NCBI GenBank assembly: GCA_021464525.1
Contig: JADRCO010000451.1
Location: 1-33,405 of the forward strand
Direction: 5' to 3'
From: Rhizophagus sp. LPA8_4_AMF
Lineage: Eukaryota > Glomeromycota > Glomeromycetes > Glomerales > Glomeraceae
DNA: 33,405 nucleotides
In this document: positions 10,845-21,400 of the stretch, in pieces
Layout of the letters: each line of letters begins with the position of its first letter
Position numbering within the stretch: position 1 is the first letter of the stretch
The notes under the pieces: generated by a model
Seen by the model: the letters and a program-made list of their open reading frames with translations, nothing else
Told to the model about the DNA's origin: nothing
The model's database searches: none
Program-made: the position numbers and the translations under genes

Positions 10845-13800
10845 ATGAATAGTGAACGAACGAACCACCAAGGTATATTTAACGAAAATTCTTCAAGAAC
10901 ACATACGATGTCATCGATCAATAATCCTTCTTCGGTTCTTGGTGGTGTAGTGTTTTCAAAAATTCGATGGTAATAATTTTTTTCAAACTAACTAAATACG
11001 TAATTTTGAAAAAAAAAGGAATTTTCACTAAACTTTTTTATGAAAATTTCTTTTTTCTTAGTTATTTAAACCCTGAACAGATTAGTAAGAAGTTATTTGG
11101 TAAAACCAAAGTCCAACTGGTATTTTCTTATAACAAAAAACAAAAATTTACAACAAAATCTGAAATGTATGTATAGTCTCTAGTTCTTTCATAGTTAATA
11201 TCCATATTAATATTTTATCTGACTATTTTCATTTTATTTCATTTTTTTTTTAGCGTATTGAATAACGATAAAACTAAGAAGAGAGCAAATTGGAATGAAC
11301 AAATTTATTTTGAATTATTATCGGATGTATCACCAGAATTTTCTGTTAGTGTTTATAATACTGCTATTAGCGGTCCTGATGGAAGATTAGGTGAAGCAAC
11401 TGAAAATTTTAAAAATGTTCAAGTATTTAAAATAGAAGAAAACAGGGTTTCTTTACCATTATTAAAACAAGGTGAAGAAAAGATTGGAGAAGTATTTTTT
11501 CATGTTCAATTGTTATCAAAGGATCCTCCAAGGAGTATGATGGAAATGGTTAGCGATCGTACAAATAACGATCATAAAAAGAAAGTTGGTTTGTTGTTAA
11601 TTAATAATGTTAAATTTAAAAATCTAGCCGGAAGGAGGGGTACATTAGAAGTAAAATTAAGAGATGAGTCTCATTCTACAGAAGGTTACTGGAACACGAC
11701 AATGAAGGAATGGAGATATCCGATAGCTCTTACAGTATTTACAAATCCTAATTTGGATTTAATAGTTCAATGTCGATATACCGAACATGAACGTGCTTCA
11801 ACAAGACTTTGTTTAGGTCCGAATGGGATTCACGAACATATTTGGAAGAATTTGATGAATGGTCCTTTTAAAGCTGGAGAATTTTCTTTACACGATAATG
11901 AATATGATTCTGCAAGAATTGAATTTACCTTATCTTGTCACAAAATTGTTACTTCAAAAACTTTATTCTATTCAGATGAAGGAAAACAAGAATCACCTTT
12001 TGTCGACATTAATCAAACCAATGAAGAAATACGCAGTGCACCTATCAATAATAATTTCAATAATAATAATATTACTACTACTCTTGCGCGTGCACATACG
12101 ATAAGTTATACTCCAGGATCAACAAATACGTTTGGATCGATGGGACGTTCAAGTGTTATTCCTGAACAAAGCCTAAACCCTGAATTTACGATTGCCGTTG
12201 CACAAAAAGTTCATTATACTCCTAAATCACCTCATATATCACCTCAATTACCTCCGATACCTAATGACAATGGTGATTCTACTAATATACCCCATCAAAT
12301 TCAGAATATTAATATCAGACAAATTGTTAAACCCAGACCTGCAGATAGTTCACAATTAAGAAATATTATTAATAATAACAATGTGGCGAATTCAATTCCT
12401 GTACCTCCTAAGCATCCTAGACGACAAATCACTATCGAAGAAGAAACTGATTCAGAACATATTCGTGTTAATAATTCACCACCCTCATCTGAACGTATGA
12501 CCAATGCACGTCATTATGAAAATGATGCACGTGATATTTCTAAACCAAATTTCAATGAATCAAATATTCCCCCTCAATATAAGAATCCTAATCCTGATAT
12601 GAATTCATCAAGTAGACATCATCGAATCTCACCACCTCCACCTCCATATCCAAAACAGTCCAATAGTACATCTTCACCCAGAATTATTTGTCAACGTTTT
12701 GTAATAGTTAATCCATTGCGTCTGGGTAATATTCGTGGAAGAAGAGAAGAAATTCCTCTTTATCCACAAAATAAGCTATACAAAGGTCATCATATATTTA
12801 CCAAGCAAGATGTCATAATCAAGGAGTTCAGCTCACAATTGTCATATGAGTCTGAAACTGCTTATTTGAAGGATCTTAGTTCTCGATATATAGTTAAATG
12901 GGTTGATATGGAATCAGATTCAAGTACAGGAGAATTTTATTCTATCACTGAATATTACGGTAGAGCTTTACAATTGGAAGCTTGTAAATTTAATGTGGGA
13001 AAAATCAAGCAGGTTTTTAAAAATATTTGTACTGCCGTAAATTGGATTCATAGCAAAGATGTTGTGGTAAGTAATTGAATATATATATCATATGCGTGTA
13101 TGTCATTGATCATTACATTATTATAATTTAATTATTTTTGTTTAACCATTATTAGCACCTCGACTTAAACCCTACGAATATTATTTGTAAAGAAGGAAAA
13201 GATAATCACAAAATCAAAATATGTGATTTTGAAACATCACGGCAATTTGGAGATATAATCCAAGTATTTCCATCTGTACCATCTGATGATGCGCAATCGA
13301 TGCAATCATATGATCATCATCAACAATATTCTTCTAGTTCACATTATTCTCATCAAGTTTATCCACAATTTACTCAATTTACCTTGGGATATACATGTCC
13401 CGAATTATTATTATGTTGTGAAGATGATGAAAGGGATCAAAATAATATAATAGAGGTTCCCGCTCATTTCAACCAAGATATTTTTAGTATGGGATGTATT
13501 TTATATTTCCTATATAATAACAGTAAACCTTTATATAATTCATTAGAAGAATTGGAAGATAGTGTTTCATTGGAGAAAGGATTTGAATATAAAATTAGGA
13601 AAGATATTGAAGATGATAGGGCCGCTGATTTGATATTAAAATGTGTTAATAAGAAGCCAAATGGGAGACCTACCATTGAAGAAATTTTGGATGACAGATA
13701 TTTTAGATCTAGTATTGAAAGGAAACATAGTATAAATTCTAGGAATTCACATGATAGCATTAAAAGCGATAATCTTTCCAGGAATTCTCGTGATAGTGTT

Positions 13801-13878
13801 AAAAGTGAAAGTTTAAATGGTAGTAACGGTAGTAACGGTAGTAACGGTAGTAGTAATAGTGATGATGATGAAAGGTAA
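10845..13878 (+). CDS. C2 domain / divergent protein kinase, four exons, 921 aa
   Basis: Exons 10845-10969, 11062-11166, 11254-13066 and 13156-13878 join in phase (2043 nt + 723 nt = 922 codons with TAA). Donors are GTAATA, GTATGT and GTAAGT; acceptors are TCTTAG, TTTTAG and ATTAG; introns are 87-92 nt. Residues about 32-165 form a C2 fold (KTKVQLVF, WNEQIYFEL at 90-98, DGRLGEA at 119-125); few loop Asp remain, so Ca2+ binding is doubtful. Residues about 186-308 look like a second C2-like sandwich. About 310-560 is Asn/Pro/Ser-rich linker. The kinase spans about 565-865: Lys600 in VIIKEF, Glu609 or Glu611 as partner, HLDLNPTN with Asp684 and Asn689, DFE at 705-707, CPE at 762-764, DIFSMG at 789-794 and a GRPT near 851. 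The glycine loop is poor, HRD lacks Arg (non-RD), and a His/Ser/Gln-rich insert swells the activation segment. Mg and catalytic residues are kept, so activity is possible. C2 suggests membrane recruitment; the role is unknown. Confidence 0.92.
13818..13872 (+). repeat. Nonanucleotide repeat in the kinase C-terminus
   Basis: GGTAGTAAC is repeated about three times in frame, coding for an (SNG)n run, then GATGATGAT codes for DDD before the stop. It forms a flexible acidic tail and could vary in length between strains. Confidence 0.85.
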
Positions 13879-14640
13879 TGGAGGAGTTTCGTAAAACGGG
13901 AAAGAATAGATAGAAATGTTAGAATGTTTAGATTAAATTATTTTTTTATTTATTAATATTTTATTTATTTGTTTATTTTATTTATTTTTTGATTTGTATA
14001 AAATGTATATTAACTAAATCATCATTAACATTTATAAGTTCTACATTTGGCATTATAATTACATATATATAAAATATTCTTACCTTTTTTTTATCCCAAT
14101 ATTTTTTCTTTTTTAAAAAAAAGAGGGTGGTAGTTGAAGTATTATCCCTTCAAGTATCATTATGGGTAGATAGTATTCTCATTCGTAATCCTTTTACTTT
14201 TTGAATTGGTTAGGTGAAAATTCTAGATGATGAAAATTCTTGAAAGAAAAAAAAAATAAAAATAAAAAAATCTTATTTTCAAAGTCGTTATTTTTTTTTT
14301 AGTGTTATTTCAAAAATTCTTAATTTTTAAAGTAAAAACTTCGAGATGCTTTATATCAGCTGCGTTAATTTTTAACCAATGAAAATACAGGAAGAATTAC
14401 GGATGGAAATAAAGGCCGAAATTCTAATTCGCTTATAGTAATTGAAAATGAAATCGTTTGTTCGTCTATATTCATATTTGGATTATGAATAGAATCTGGA
14501 ATGGAGAGCGTGTATAGAGCCTTTAAGTACTTGTTAAGTAGTTGTATTTTGGGGGTGTAATAATTCATCTGATAATGGATGTGTAAAAAAAAAGGAGCCA
14601 AGGATTTTGTTAGTTTTTATGCCCAGCAGGAAGTAGTAAT
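13879..14640. other. Downstream spacer of the kinase gene
   Basis: Mostly T-rich 3' flank. A 78-codon minus-strand frame (14601-14365) has mixed amino-acid composition, for example FSITISELEFRPLFP, but starts at TTG and has no neighbour or homologue I recognise, so it is not called. Confidence 0.5.
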
Positions 14641-14955
14641 CAAAGACAATCAAATTCCTTTTTTACCTGATACCGATAATAATTATATTGACACTCTTAC
14701 TTCTTTCAGATAGACAAAAAGAAGGCTTATACAAAATTAATCATTTCTCGATTAAACAAGCCCGACAATCAAAGGCAATCATTACATTGACACTTTTGTT
14801 GCTTCTTTCGAACAAAAAGAAGGCTTATATAAGATTAATCATTTCTTGATTAACCAAGCCCGTCAGGATGATTTGATTTGCTTTTTTTAAAAATGTCATA
14901 AGCAGGCAACCACATTCCTTTTTACTTGATAGCGATATTGACACTACTGTATATA
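14641..14955 (+). repeat. Triplicated promoter-like module, period about 100 bp
   Basis: Copy 1 (about 14648-14764) and copy 2 (about 14770-14865) share TTGACACT, ACAAAAAGAAGGCTTATA, ATTAATCATTTC and CAAGCCCG. Copy 3 (about 14905-14955) keeps the leading CATTCCTTTTTAC..TATTGACACTAC and then has a TATATAAA. Copy 2 has CTTATATAAG where copy 1 has CTTATACAAA. The TATA-like words, followed after copy 3 by a C/T-rich leader (14968-14985), suggest duplicated promoter DNA, yet no reading frame follows. Confidence 0.55.
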
Positions 14956-15549
14956 AACTTAATAACTCTCCCTCCTCTTCCAAATTAAACATTTTTCGAC
15001 TAAATTTTCTCTATTTCTCAATATCGGTAAAAAGAATTACCTTGAATCGAGCGGTTCAAGTGAATTTTTTCAGAATGAATCACGTGACTTCATTTATCTT
15101 ACTCAATTATTAACGACAGTGCTATTTTTTTTTTTCTGTAAAGAAATAATTATTTCAGAAAGAACAAATGATAAATAGTCATTAATGGAAAAAAATATCG
15201 GATATTCTCCGATTTAATAAATCTATTATAATTCAATCATTGATACACTTAACTATTTATTTTACCGAATTAGTCCCAATAAAGATCCGATATTAGTCTT
15301 TAAGGTATAATTCCTAATTGACTTAAAAAATAATTTTTATTATAATTGCTATTTACGTTAAAGAGAAAAATGTTTTTTTTTTTTAAGAAAGAAAGAAAGA
15401 AAAAAAATTATAAACTTAATTTGTCGCTTCAAGGCATACAATCGTTGTACGTATATTAAACTTATTTTTTATTTGAGTATATATCGAGTTAAGATGAGTG
15501 ATATGATTTATCGTTGTTTTCTTAAATTAGTGTTTCATGAAATTTCTTT
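14956..15549. other. Spacer without gene
   Basis: Only short frames. Contains a TCACGTGA palindrome (15080-15087) and an AAAG microsatellite (about 15385-15402). Confidence 0.55.
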
Positions 15550-15886
15550 CGACTAAAACTTGAGTCGAGTAAAATTTAAGTAGACTATGTCGAGTAAAAT
15601 TTGAGTAGGCTATGTCGAGTAAAATTTTGAGTCGACTAAAAATTTGAGTCGACTAAAACTTGAGTCGACTGAAATTTGAGTATACTAAAATTGAATAGAC
15701 TAAACTTGAGTAGACTCAAATTTGAGTAGACTAAAAATTTGAGCCGACTAAAACTTGAGTCAACTAAAACTTAAGTGCGAGTCGAGTAAAATTTGAGTAG
15801 ACTAAAGTTGAATAGACTAAACTTGAGTAGACTAAAAATTTGTGCCGACTAAAACTTGTTCGATTGAAGCTTGTGTCGACTAACTT
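15550..15886. repeat. Minisatellite of ~17-19 bp, core GAGTCGACTAAAATTT
   Basis: About 18 degenerate head-to-tail copies of a unit near GACTAAAATTTGAGTC(A)GACT. The GTCGAC core varies as GTAGAC, GCCGAC or GTCGAG, and some units have lost a few bases. It codes for nothing in any frame. Confidence 0.9.
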
Positions 15887-16650
15887 GATGAAATGCGTTC
15901 GTTCAGCCACTTTTTTTGCAAAGCTAAATAAAGAAATAAATAATGATATCGATTATAAAAATAAATTAAGTAGCATAAATGGGATTTGAAATTTTACAAA
16001 TATGTATATTAGGTATAAATTTCAATGATTTGTTTATAACGTTCGTTGTATACAAAAATACAATAAAAAAATCTTTATCATAAAAAAAGAACGATAACAA
16101 GGAAAATAACAAAGAAAAAATTTGATAGAACAACCAACTCGACAAACGATTATAAAATAAATAAGAAAAAATTATTTTTATTTTTAAAAAATAAATTTTA
16201 ATTTATTTATTTATTTATTCATTTCGAATTTTCGAATCCATGTCTAACAAACAAATTATTTTTATAATATATCCTGGAGTAGCTAACTATAGCTGCAATT
16301 GTAATTGCTTACTCTAGAATGATTACTTGAAAATATGTCGAACAATTAAATTACGAATATTCTGATAATTCTTTTAATGAATAAAGAGAACAATTAATTA
16401 AACAGTTATGAATGACTATGAAAGGGTTAATTATGAAATACTTAAATGCACAAACAATTATTAATTATGAATATTTAATGAATACTTAACGGTAAATTAA
16501 ATGTGAAAATCGATTCTATTATTCAAAAATTCTTTGAGTCTAAGATAAGAATCTTGAAACCTTGTGTGTAATACATAATTGTCAATTTATCGTAACAATC
16601 AAGAAATCATATTTATGATAACTTAATATATGTGATAGAAGAAACGCGTT
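15887..16650. other. A+T-rich spacer without gene
   Basis: No coding-like frame. Includes an ATTT microsatellite (about 16200-16220) and several ATTAAT/TTATGAAT near-repeats around 16395-16480. Confidence 0.55.
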
Positions 16651-16713
16651 ATGATATAAATGATATAAAAGATACAAAAGATTAAAGATATAAAAGATAT
16701 AAATGATATAAAG
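16651..16713 (+). repeat. GATATAAAA short tandem repeat
   Basis: About six imperfect copies of TGATATAAA / AGATATAAA / AGATACAAA. Nothing is coded; the array is part of the A+T-rich spacer. Confidence 0.8.
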
Positions 16714-16796
16714 GCACGAAAGAAAAAAAAACTAAACAATGAAAGAAAAAGAACGAAAGAAAAAAAAAATCATTTGGTTTCTTTTTTTTTGATTGG

Positions 16797-16819
16797 TGAT
16801 TTCGCGAAATCACGTGATT
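16797..16819. promoter_or_regulatory. Overlapping perfect palindromes TGATTTCGCGAAATCA and AATCACGTGATT
   Basis: A 16-bp perfect palindrome centred on TCGCGA (16797-16812) overlaps a 12-bp perfect palindrome centred on CACGTG (16808-16819). CACGTG is the E-box/G-box recognised by bHLH factors such as fungal Cbf1. No gene starts convincingly next to it, so a role in regulation is conjecture. Confidence 0.4.
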
Positions 16820-17714
16820 CGAATTTTTTGAACGAAAAATATATTACTCTTTGTTTAAATAATTTTCCTTTTTTCTCTTTTTATTTGTTTATCTTTTTGT
16901 TTTTATTTTTAAAATATTTATATTATTTTTGTAAAACAATTATTTTTATTTTTTTTTTAAAAAAAAATGGTGTGAGAAAAAAAAGAGGGTGCAAATTTAT
17001 TCAAATTACTTCTTTTGATTTATTTATTTATGATAAATATTTTAATCCCGTGCTTTTGACGATAAAAAATCGCGATTTAATTTACTAAATATATAAAAAA
17101 CAATCAAATATTTTTAGTAATTAAAATTATTTATATCAAAACATAAATCACGAAAAATAAAGATAATAACTTCCAAAAAAAGAAAAAAAGTTTTCTATCT
17201 TTAAAAAAGGACGGAATGATATCCGAGTTTCCGAACAAGAATAATTGAAACATCAAACATATAAAACTGTACGATTGCATACTATACATATATAATATAA
17301 TATTATATATAATATAATTCATTTTAATTCATCAAATATTTTAAATATATTTATAATGTATATCACATATTTTTTTGTGTATATCAATCATTACATACAA
17401 AATAGTAAATTAAAATAAGAAGATAAAAAATTTTAATAATTCGCCAAGAAAAAAAAAAGACCAAGTATTTTTTTCTTGTAATATAAATCTATGAAAATTC
17501 ATTTCTTACCTTTTTAAGTATTACAATGTAACCTAAACCTCTTTGATTAAATTTAATTTTATGTTAATTTTTTTTTTTTTTAATATAAATAAATAATTTT
17601 TATTGTATATTAATTTACATATGAATGAGGTAATATATGGACCTTTTTAATATTAAAAGTATTTAAAATATTCTATTATTTTTTTCTACTATACATACCA
17701 AAAATCGTAAAAAA
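16820..17714. other. A+T-rich spacer without gene
   Basis: Frames here (for example 16774-17088) are Phe/Leu/Ile/Lys low complexity from T and A tracts and lack a convincing ATG context. Contains a TATAATATAATATTATATATAATATAAT near-palindromic stretch (about 17289-17317). Confidence 0.55.
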
Positions 17715-18400
17715 AAGGTCACCAACAATTTAAACGTTTTATAAAACCGATGAAACACAAGAATTTTCTATAATTAGTTACTTTTATTTGGTAAGATCTG
17801 GGAACTGGTCATTCATTATCACAAGCCCGCGATTTTTTTTTCATTTGACTAAACCCTAAATTTTTTATTTCAAACATGTCGTTCAGTTATCAATAACCGG
17901 GAATCGCCTTTTGGTTTAAACGTTTAATCAACCCTTTGAATTTTTATGTTATCAAAAAAGGGAATTCCGGAAATTCTTTTATTTTACCATAAAAAAAAAA
18001 AAATTTTTTTTTTTTTTTTTTTGACCTCCGTAAATTTTTATTTGACTCCGTAATTTTTTTTTCCTAAAACAAAAAAACTTACGTTATAAAAAAAAAAAAA
18101 CATCAAATGATTAAAAATGCGTGATTTTTAAAAGATACGAAATAAAAATTTATTTTTTTTTTTATTTTATTTTTTATTTTATGATAAAATTTTTTTTTTA
18201 TTATTTATGCACTATACTATATTAAGTTATTGAAATCTTTCTGTGGATTCTTGGAATAGTTCAAAGAATGAAAGAAAGAAAAATAAAAATTTTTTTCTTT
18301 TATTTGAGAAATTTGAGGTATTGGCTTGTGCTTATGCATAAAGAGATTTTTTTTTTTTTTAATAAAGAAAAAAAAGAAATTGTGTAACTCATTTTTATTG
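17715..18400 (+). repeat. Inverted-duplication arm A (partner at 24055-24650)
   Basis: Read on the minus strand, this arm matches the plus strand of 24055-24650 at several collinear landmarks: GTAACTAATTATAG vs GTAACCAATTATGG, TTCCCAGATCTTACC vs TTCCAGATCTTCCC, TTAGGGTTT, CAAAGGGTTGATTAAA vs CAAAAAGGGTTAACTAAA, and TTCTTTGAACTATTCCAAGA vs TTTGAACATTCCAAAAATCC. On the plus strand, GGCTTGTGCTTATGCATAAA and AATTGTGTAACTC recur on the minus strand of the partner. Identity between landmarks is low and indels are many. No gene is visible inside. Confidence 0.7.
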
Positions 18401-19264
18401 AACCAAAAAAAAAAAATTACTTTATTTATAATAAACAAATCGAAAAAAAAAAAACTTGTCTACAAATAATTACTAATTATGATAACTAATTGAAATAAAA
18501 ACTTGTTTCCCTTCATAAAAAAAATAAAAATAAAAATTAATAAAATAATAAAATAAAAAAAAAAAATAAAAAATAAAAAATAATAAAAATAATAATAAAA
18601 AAATAAAATAAAAATAATTTTGGCTGGCGAAATTTACGCCATTAAAAGTAAAATAACCTACCAAAATAAGGATGAAAATAAATTTTTTTATAAAAGAACT
18701 TTTTTAGGTAAATAATTTTTTAAGTAAAAAAAAAAATTTTATTAACGTGAATAGATTAATATAAACGCGTTTTTTTATTAAATATAATTTTATGTCTATA
18801 TCAAGTATATAGGAACATCCGTATAATTTTTAAAACTTTTTTAATAATTATTGGTTGAAACTTTAAAAAAAATTTTGTACAAAAATCTAAATGTCAATTG
18901 GAAGTTAAAAAAGTATAGTCAAATACCATCAAAAGATGGTTACAACATTTCAATGGTTGTACAATTTATAAATATTTTTAATGTCTTTATTGACATTTTT
19001 AATATAGACAATCATTATTGAATAAAAACAACAAAAAACGAATAAAATTAAAGAAGGTTGAAAGAAAAAAAAAAGAAACAAGAACAAGGAAGAATTAGAA
19101 AAAGGGGAAACGTCACAATAGGCGCCATAACTCCGATCATAAATCCGGTTATTAATCTGGTTATTATGTTATTATGCTATAAATCAGGAAAGTTTTATCC
19201 AAATCACATGTGATATGTGATTTTGTGACGCTAGTTGTGTGGTTTTTTTTTGTGTTGTTTTTGT
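18401..19264. other. A+T-rich spacer without gene
   Basis: Dominated by AAAT/AAAAT simple repeats (18513-18615) and A/T tracts. Small hairpins occur, such as ACCATC..GATGGT (about 18927-18942) and AATGTC..GACATT (about 18980-18997), as does a 12-bp palindrome ATCACATGTGAT (about 19202-19213). Confidence 0.55.
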
Positions 19265-19269
19265 GTTGT

Positions 19270-19480
19270 GTTGTTTGTATCGGAACGTAATACGGAACAT
19301 ACGGAACGTAATAAAAGTAATAACAAATGTTAACAAATAAGAATTTAACATGAAATGGAAACACATCATACAAGGAACATAAATTCCGAACATCATACGA
19401 TAACGGAATTAGCGGAATTTTAATAAACTTTTTGCGAATTTACGATTAGCGGGTTTACGATTACGATTAGCGGATTTAAA
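19270..19480. repeat. Clustered short repeats: TACGGAACGTAA and TTTACGATTAGCGG
   Basis: Around 19277-19312 CGGAACGTAATA and CGGAACATA alternate. Around 19400-19475 CGGAATT, TTTACGATTAGCGG and TACGATTAGCGGAT recur. Reading frames across this block are by-products of the repeats. Confidence 0.6.
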
Positions 19481-19499
19481 TTTCCGCAACTAACTAAAT

Positions 19500-19710
19500 A
19501 ATTAAATCGTCTAAATGAATCGTCTAAATGCAAAGCAAAACAATTAAATCGGTCTAAATGCAAAGCAAAACAATTAAATCGTCTAAATGCAAAGCAAAAC
19601 AATTAAATCGTCTAAATGCAAAGTAAATCAATTATCGTCTAAATGCAAAATAAAACGTCTAAATCAATTAAATCGTCAATTAAATCGTTTAAATCATCTA
19701 AATCACAACT
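19500..19710. repeat. 29-bp minisatellite (CGTCTAAATGCAAAGCAAAACAATTAAAT-type)
   Basis: Three nearly identical 29-30-bp units, beginning CGTCTAAATGCAAAGC and ending CAATTAAAT, follow one another from about 19519 to 19608. Shortened forms (CGTCTAAATGCAAAGTAAAT, CGTCTAAATCAATTAAAT) flank them. The high identity of the central units suggests recent expansion. The Phe/His/Leu-rich minus-strand frame here is a shadow. Confidence 0.9.
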
Positions 19711-19827
19711 TAACACGACAAGATAAATGACAAATATTTTTAATACAATAAAAAATTCTTTTTTTTTTTATTTACAAATGTTTATTTAAAAAATTTTTTT
19801 TTTTTTTTTCAAAACGAGAGTTTGCGC

Positions 19828-19915
19828 AAAAATTGCTAATATTGCTAATATTGCTAAAATTGCTAAATTGTTAATTGCGTTGATTGCGTTAATCACGCTA
19901 ATCGCGATAACCCTA
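19828..19915. repeat. AATTGCTAAT / ATTGCGTT short tandem repeat
   Basis: About four copies of ATTGCTAATA/ATTGCTAAAA, then ATTGCGTTGATTGCGTTAAT and CGCTAATCGCG. It lies about 80 bp beyond the stop codon of the SANT gene. Confidence 0.75.
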
Positions 19916-19996
19916 AGTTTATGTTGTAAAAAAAAAAAAAAAAAAAAAATTTACATTGAAAAAAATTTAATATATATATATATTTAATAATGATAT

Positions 19997-21400
19997 TTAA
20001 TAATAATAATGTATTCCGCCTCGCAAATGTGAACTCTTTTTTGGTCTTCCTCTTCTCTTTTTACTTATAGCACTTGGTGCAAATGTTACTCTTGTTGGAG
20101 CTACCCTTGTAGTAGATGATGGAATAGATTTTTCGACAGTTGATAAATGTTTTAATTTAATTATAGATTCATTAATCTGTTCAAGTTTAGAAGAATAATT
20201 CATTAATTCTTTTTTAATAGATTTTGCGGTTCTAAATTCCTTGGACATTTTAAAATAATAATAAAATTCCACAACTTCTTTTGTTGATTTGTTCAAAGAT
20301 TTAGCGAGCTGACCAAAATTTTTTCCTTCAGATAAATAAAATGATAAAAATTTTTTTTGATCATAATAAGTCCAATTTGATAAAATTTGTGATCTCGTCT
20401 TCGGTATAGGATAATTTGAATTTTTCTTTGATAAATTATTAATTACTTGAGAATTTTTTGAAGGAAGAGTAACTTTTCTTGAAAATGGAGGAATATCAGC
20501 TACTTTAAAAGAATATTTTTGTAAATTTTTTTCTTCTTCTGATAAATGATATTTTTTCTTTATCATTGAAGGAGGGTCTTGATTTGGTGTCGATTTCTTA
20601 CTTCGAGTACGAGTTGCGATACCATTTTTTGGTAATTTGAATTTTAAGAAAATTTCTTCTTTTGATTTTCTTTGATAACCTTTTTTTGAAATTTCTTCAC
20701 AAGTGTTATTATTATTAGTTTCTTCTGTTTTAACTTTATCATTCACACTTAAATAAGATGATGATGTTGAAAGGGAAGGTGATGATTGTAAAGGTGAAAT
20801 GATTTCCTGTGATAAATCTTGTTGATTTTGTTTGTTTTTTTGTTGTTGTTGTAAATCATTTTCATTGAAATTAAATATTGAAGGGGGGTTATGATAAATT
20901 TTTTGTGATACAGGGGGTGATAATTCATATACTGTTGGTAAAGGCCAAGGATAAGAAATATTTACATTATTATTAACATTGAATGGACCATTAGTAGGAG
21001 TCTTCGGAGAGTCAGGTGATTGATCACTTGCGGTATCATGATCTTCTGCTCCGAGGTAATGATGGTCGGATAAAGCCAGTTCGGAAATAGAACAACATGA
21101 CGAAGTACTATCGTCATTGGTGATAGGAGAAAAAGAATTTTGTTGTAATGATAAAATATTTTTTCTTGTCTCATCATCCATTCCAAGATATTGTTGGTCA
21201 GACGAAGCCAGCTCGGAATTAGGATAACGTGATGAAGAATTTGTGACAGAAGGAAAATAAGCATGTGGTCGTGATGTTTGAATATTTTTCTCTTGATTTG
21301 AAAAATAAAATTTTTGATCTTGAGGTAAAAAAAGAGTATTTAATTTTGCTAAAGGATAAGTAAAATTGTAATCACTTTCGTTATTGTTAGCACGAGACAT
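19997..21400 (-). CDS. SANT domain and AT-hook protein, putative chromatin/corepressor factor
   Basis: An intronless 467-residue frame from ATG at 21400 to TAA. Residues about 342-390 form a SANT/Myb-like domain of the corepressor type: it opens NWTYYDQKKFLSFYLSEGKN and closes with EVVEFYYYFKMSKEF, the FYY(Y)FK signature seen in NCoR/SMRT, CoREST and yeast Snt1 SANT repeats, which bind histone tails or deacetylases rather than DNA. A short helical, possibly coiled segment follows (about 395-425). KKRRGRPKK at 447-455 is an AT-hook for A/T minor grooves. The first 330 residues are Ser/Asn/Gln/Pro-rich and disordered, with a basic patch (RTRSKKS) near 265-272. No ELM2 domain was seen. A nuclear, histone-deacetylase-associated role is inferred from the domains. 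Upstream are only A/T tracts. Confidence 0.88.
   Translation of the reverse strand: MSRANNNESDYNFTYPLAKLNTLFLPQDQKFYFSNQEKNIQTSRPHAYFPSVTNSSSRYPNSELASSDQQYLGMDDETRKNILSLQQNSFSPITNDDSTSSCCSISELALSDHHYLGAEDHDTASDQSPDSPKTPTNGPFNVNNNVNISYPWPLPTVYELSPPVSQKIYHNPPSIFNFNENDLQQQQKNKQNQQDLSQEIISPLQSSPSLSTSSSYLSVNDKVKTEETNNNNTCEEISKKGYQRKSKEEIFLKFKLPKNGIATRTRSKKSTPNQDPPSMIKKKYHLSEEEKNLQKYSFKVADIPPFSRKVTLPSKNSQVINNLSKKNSNYPIPKTRSQILSNWTYYDQKKFLSFYLSEGKNFGQLAKSLNKSTKEVVEFYYYFKMSKEFRTAKSIKKELMNYSSKLEQINESIIKLKHLSTVEKSIPSSTTRVAPTRVTFAPSAISKKRRGRPKKSSHLRGGIHYYY

Noticed and set aside
10967..11176. Plus-strand 69-codon frame across intron 1 and exon 2 of the kinase gene
   Set aside because: Its first part is intron sequence. 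Exon 2 (11062-11166) is real but is read through splicing from exon 1.
12301..12504. Antisense frame in the kinase linker
   Set aside because: Opposite strand of a well-supported exon; no independent signal.
14365..14601. Minus-strand 78-codon frame with mixed composition
   Set aside because: Starts at TTG, no recognised family, no splice partner seen; left uncalled though not impossible.
20962..21264. 100-codon minus-strand frame inside the SANT gene
   Set aside because: Out-of-frame shadow of the 467-residue frame, which carries the recognisable domains.
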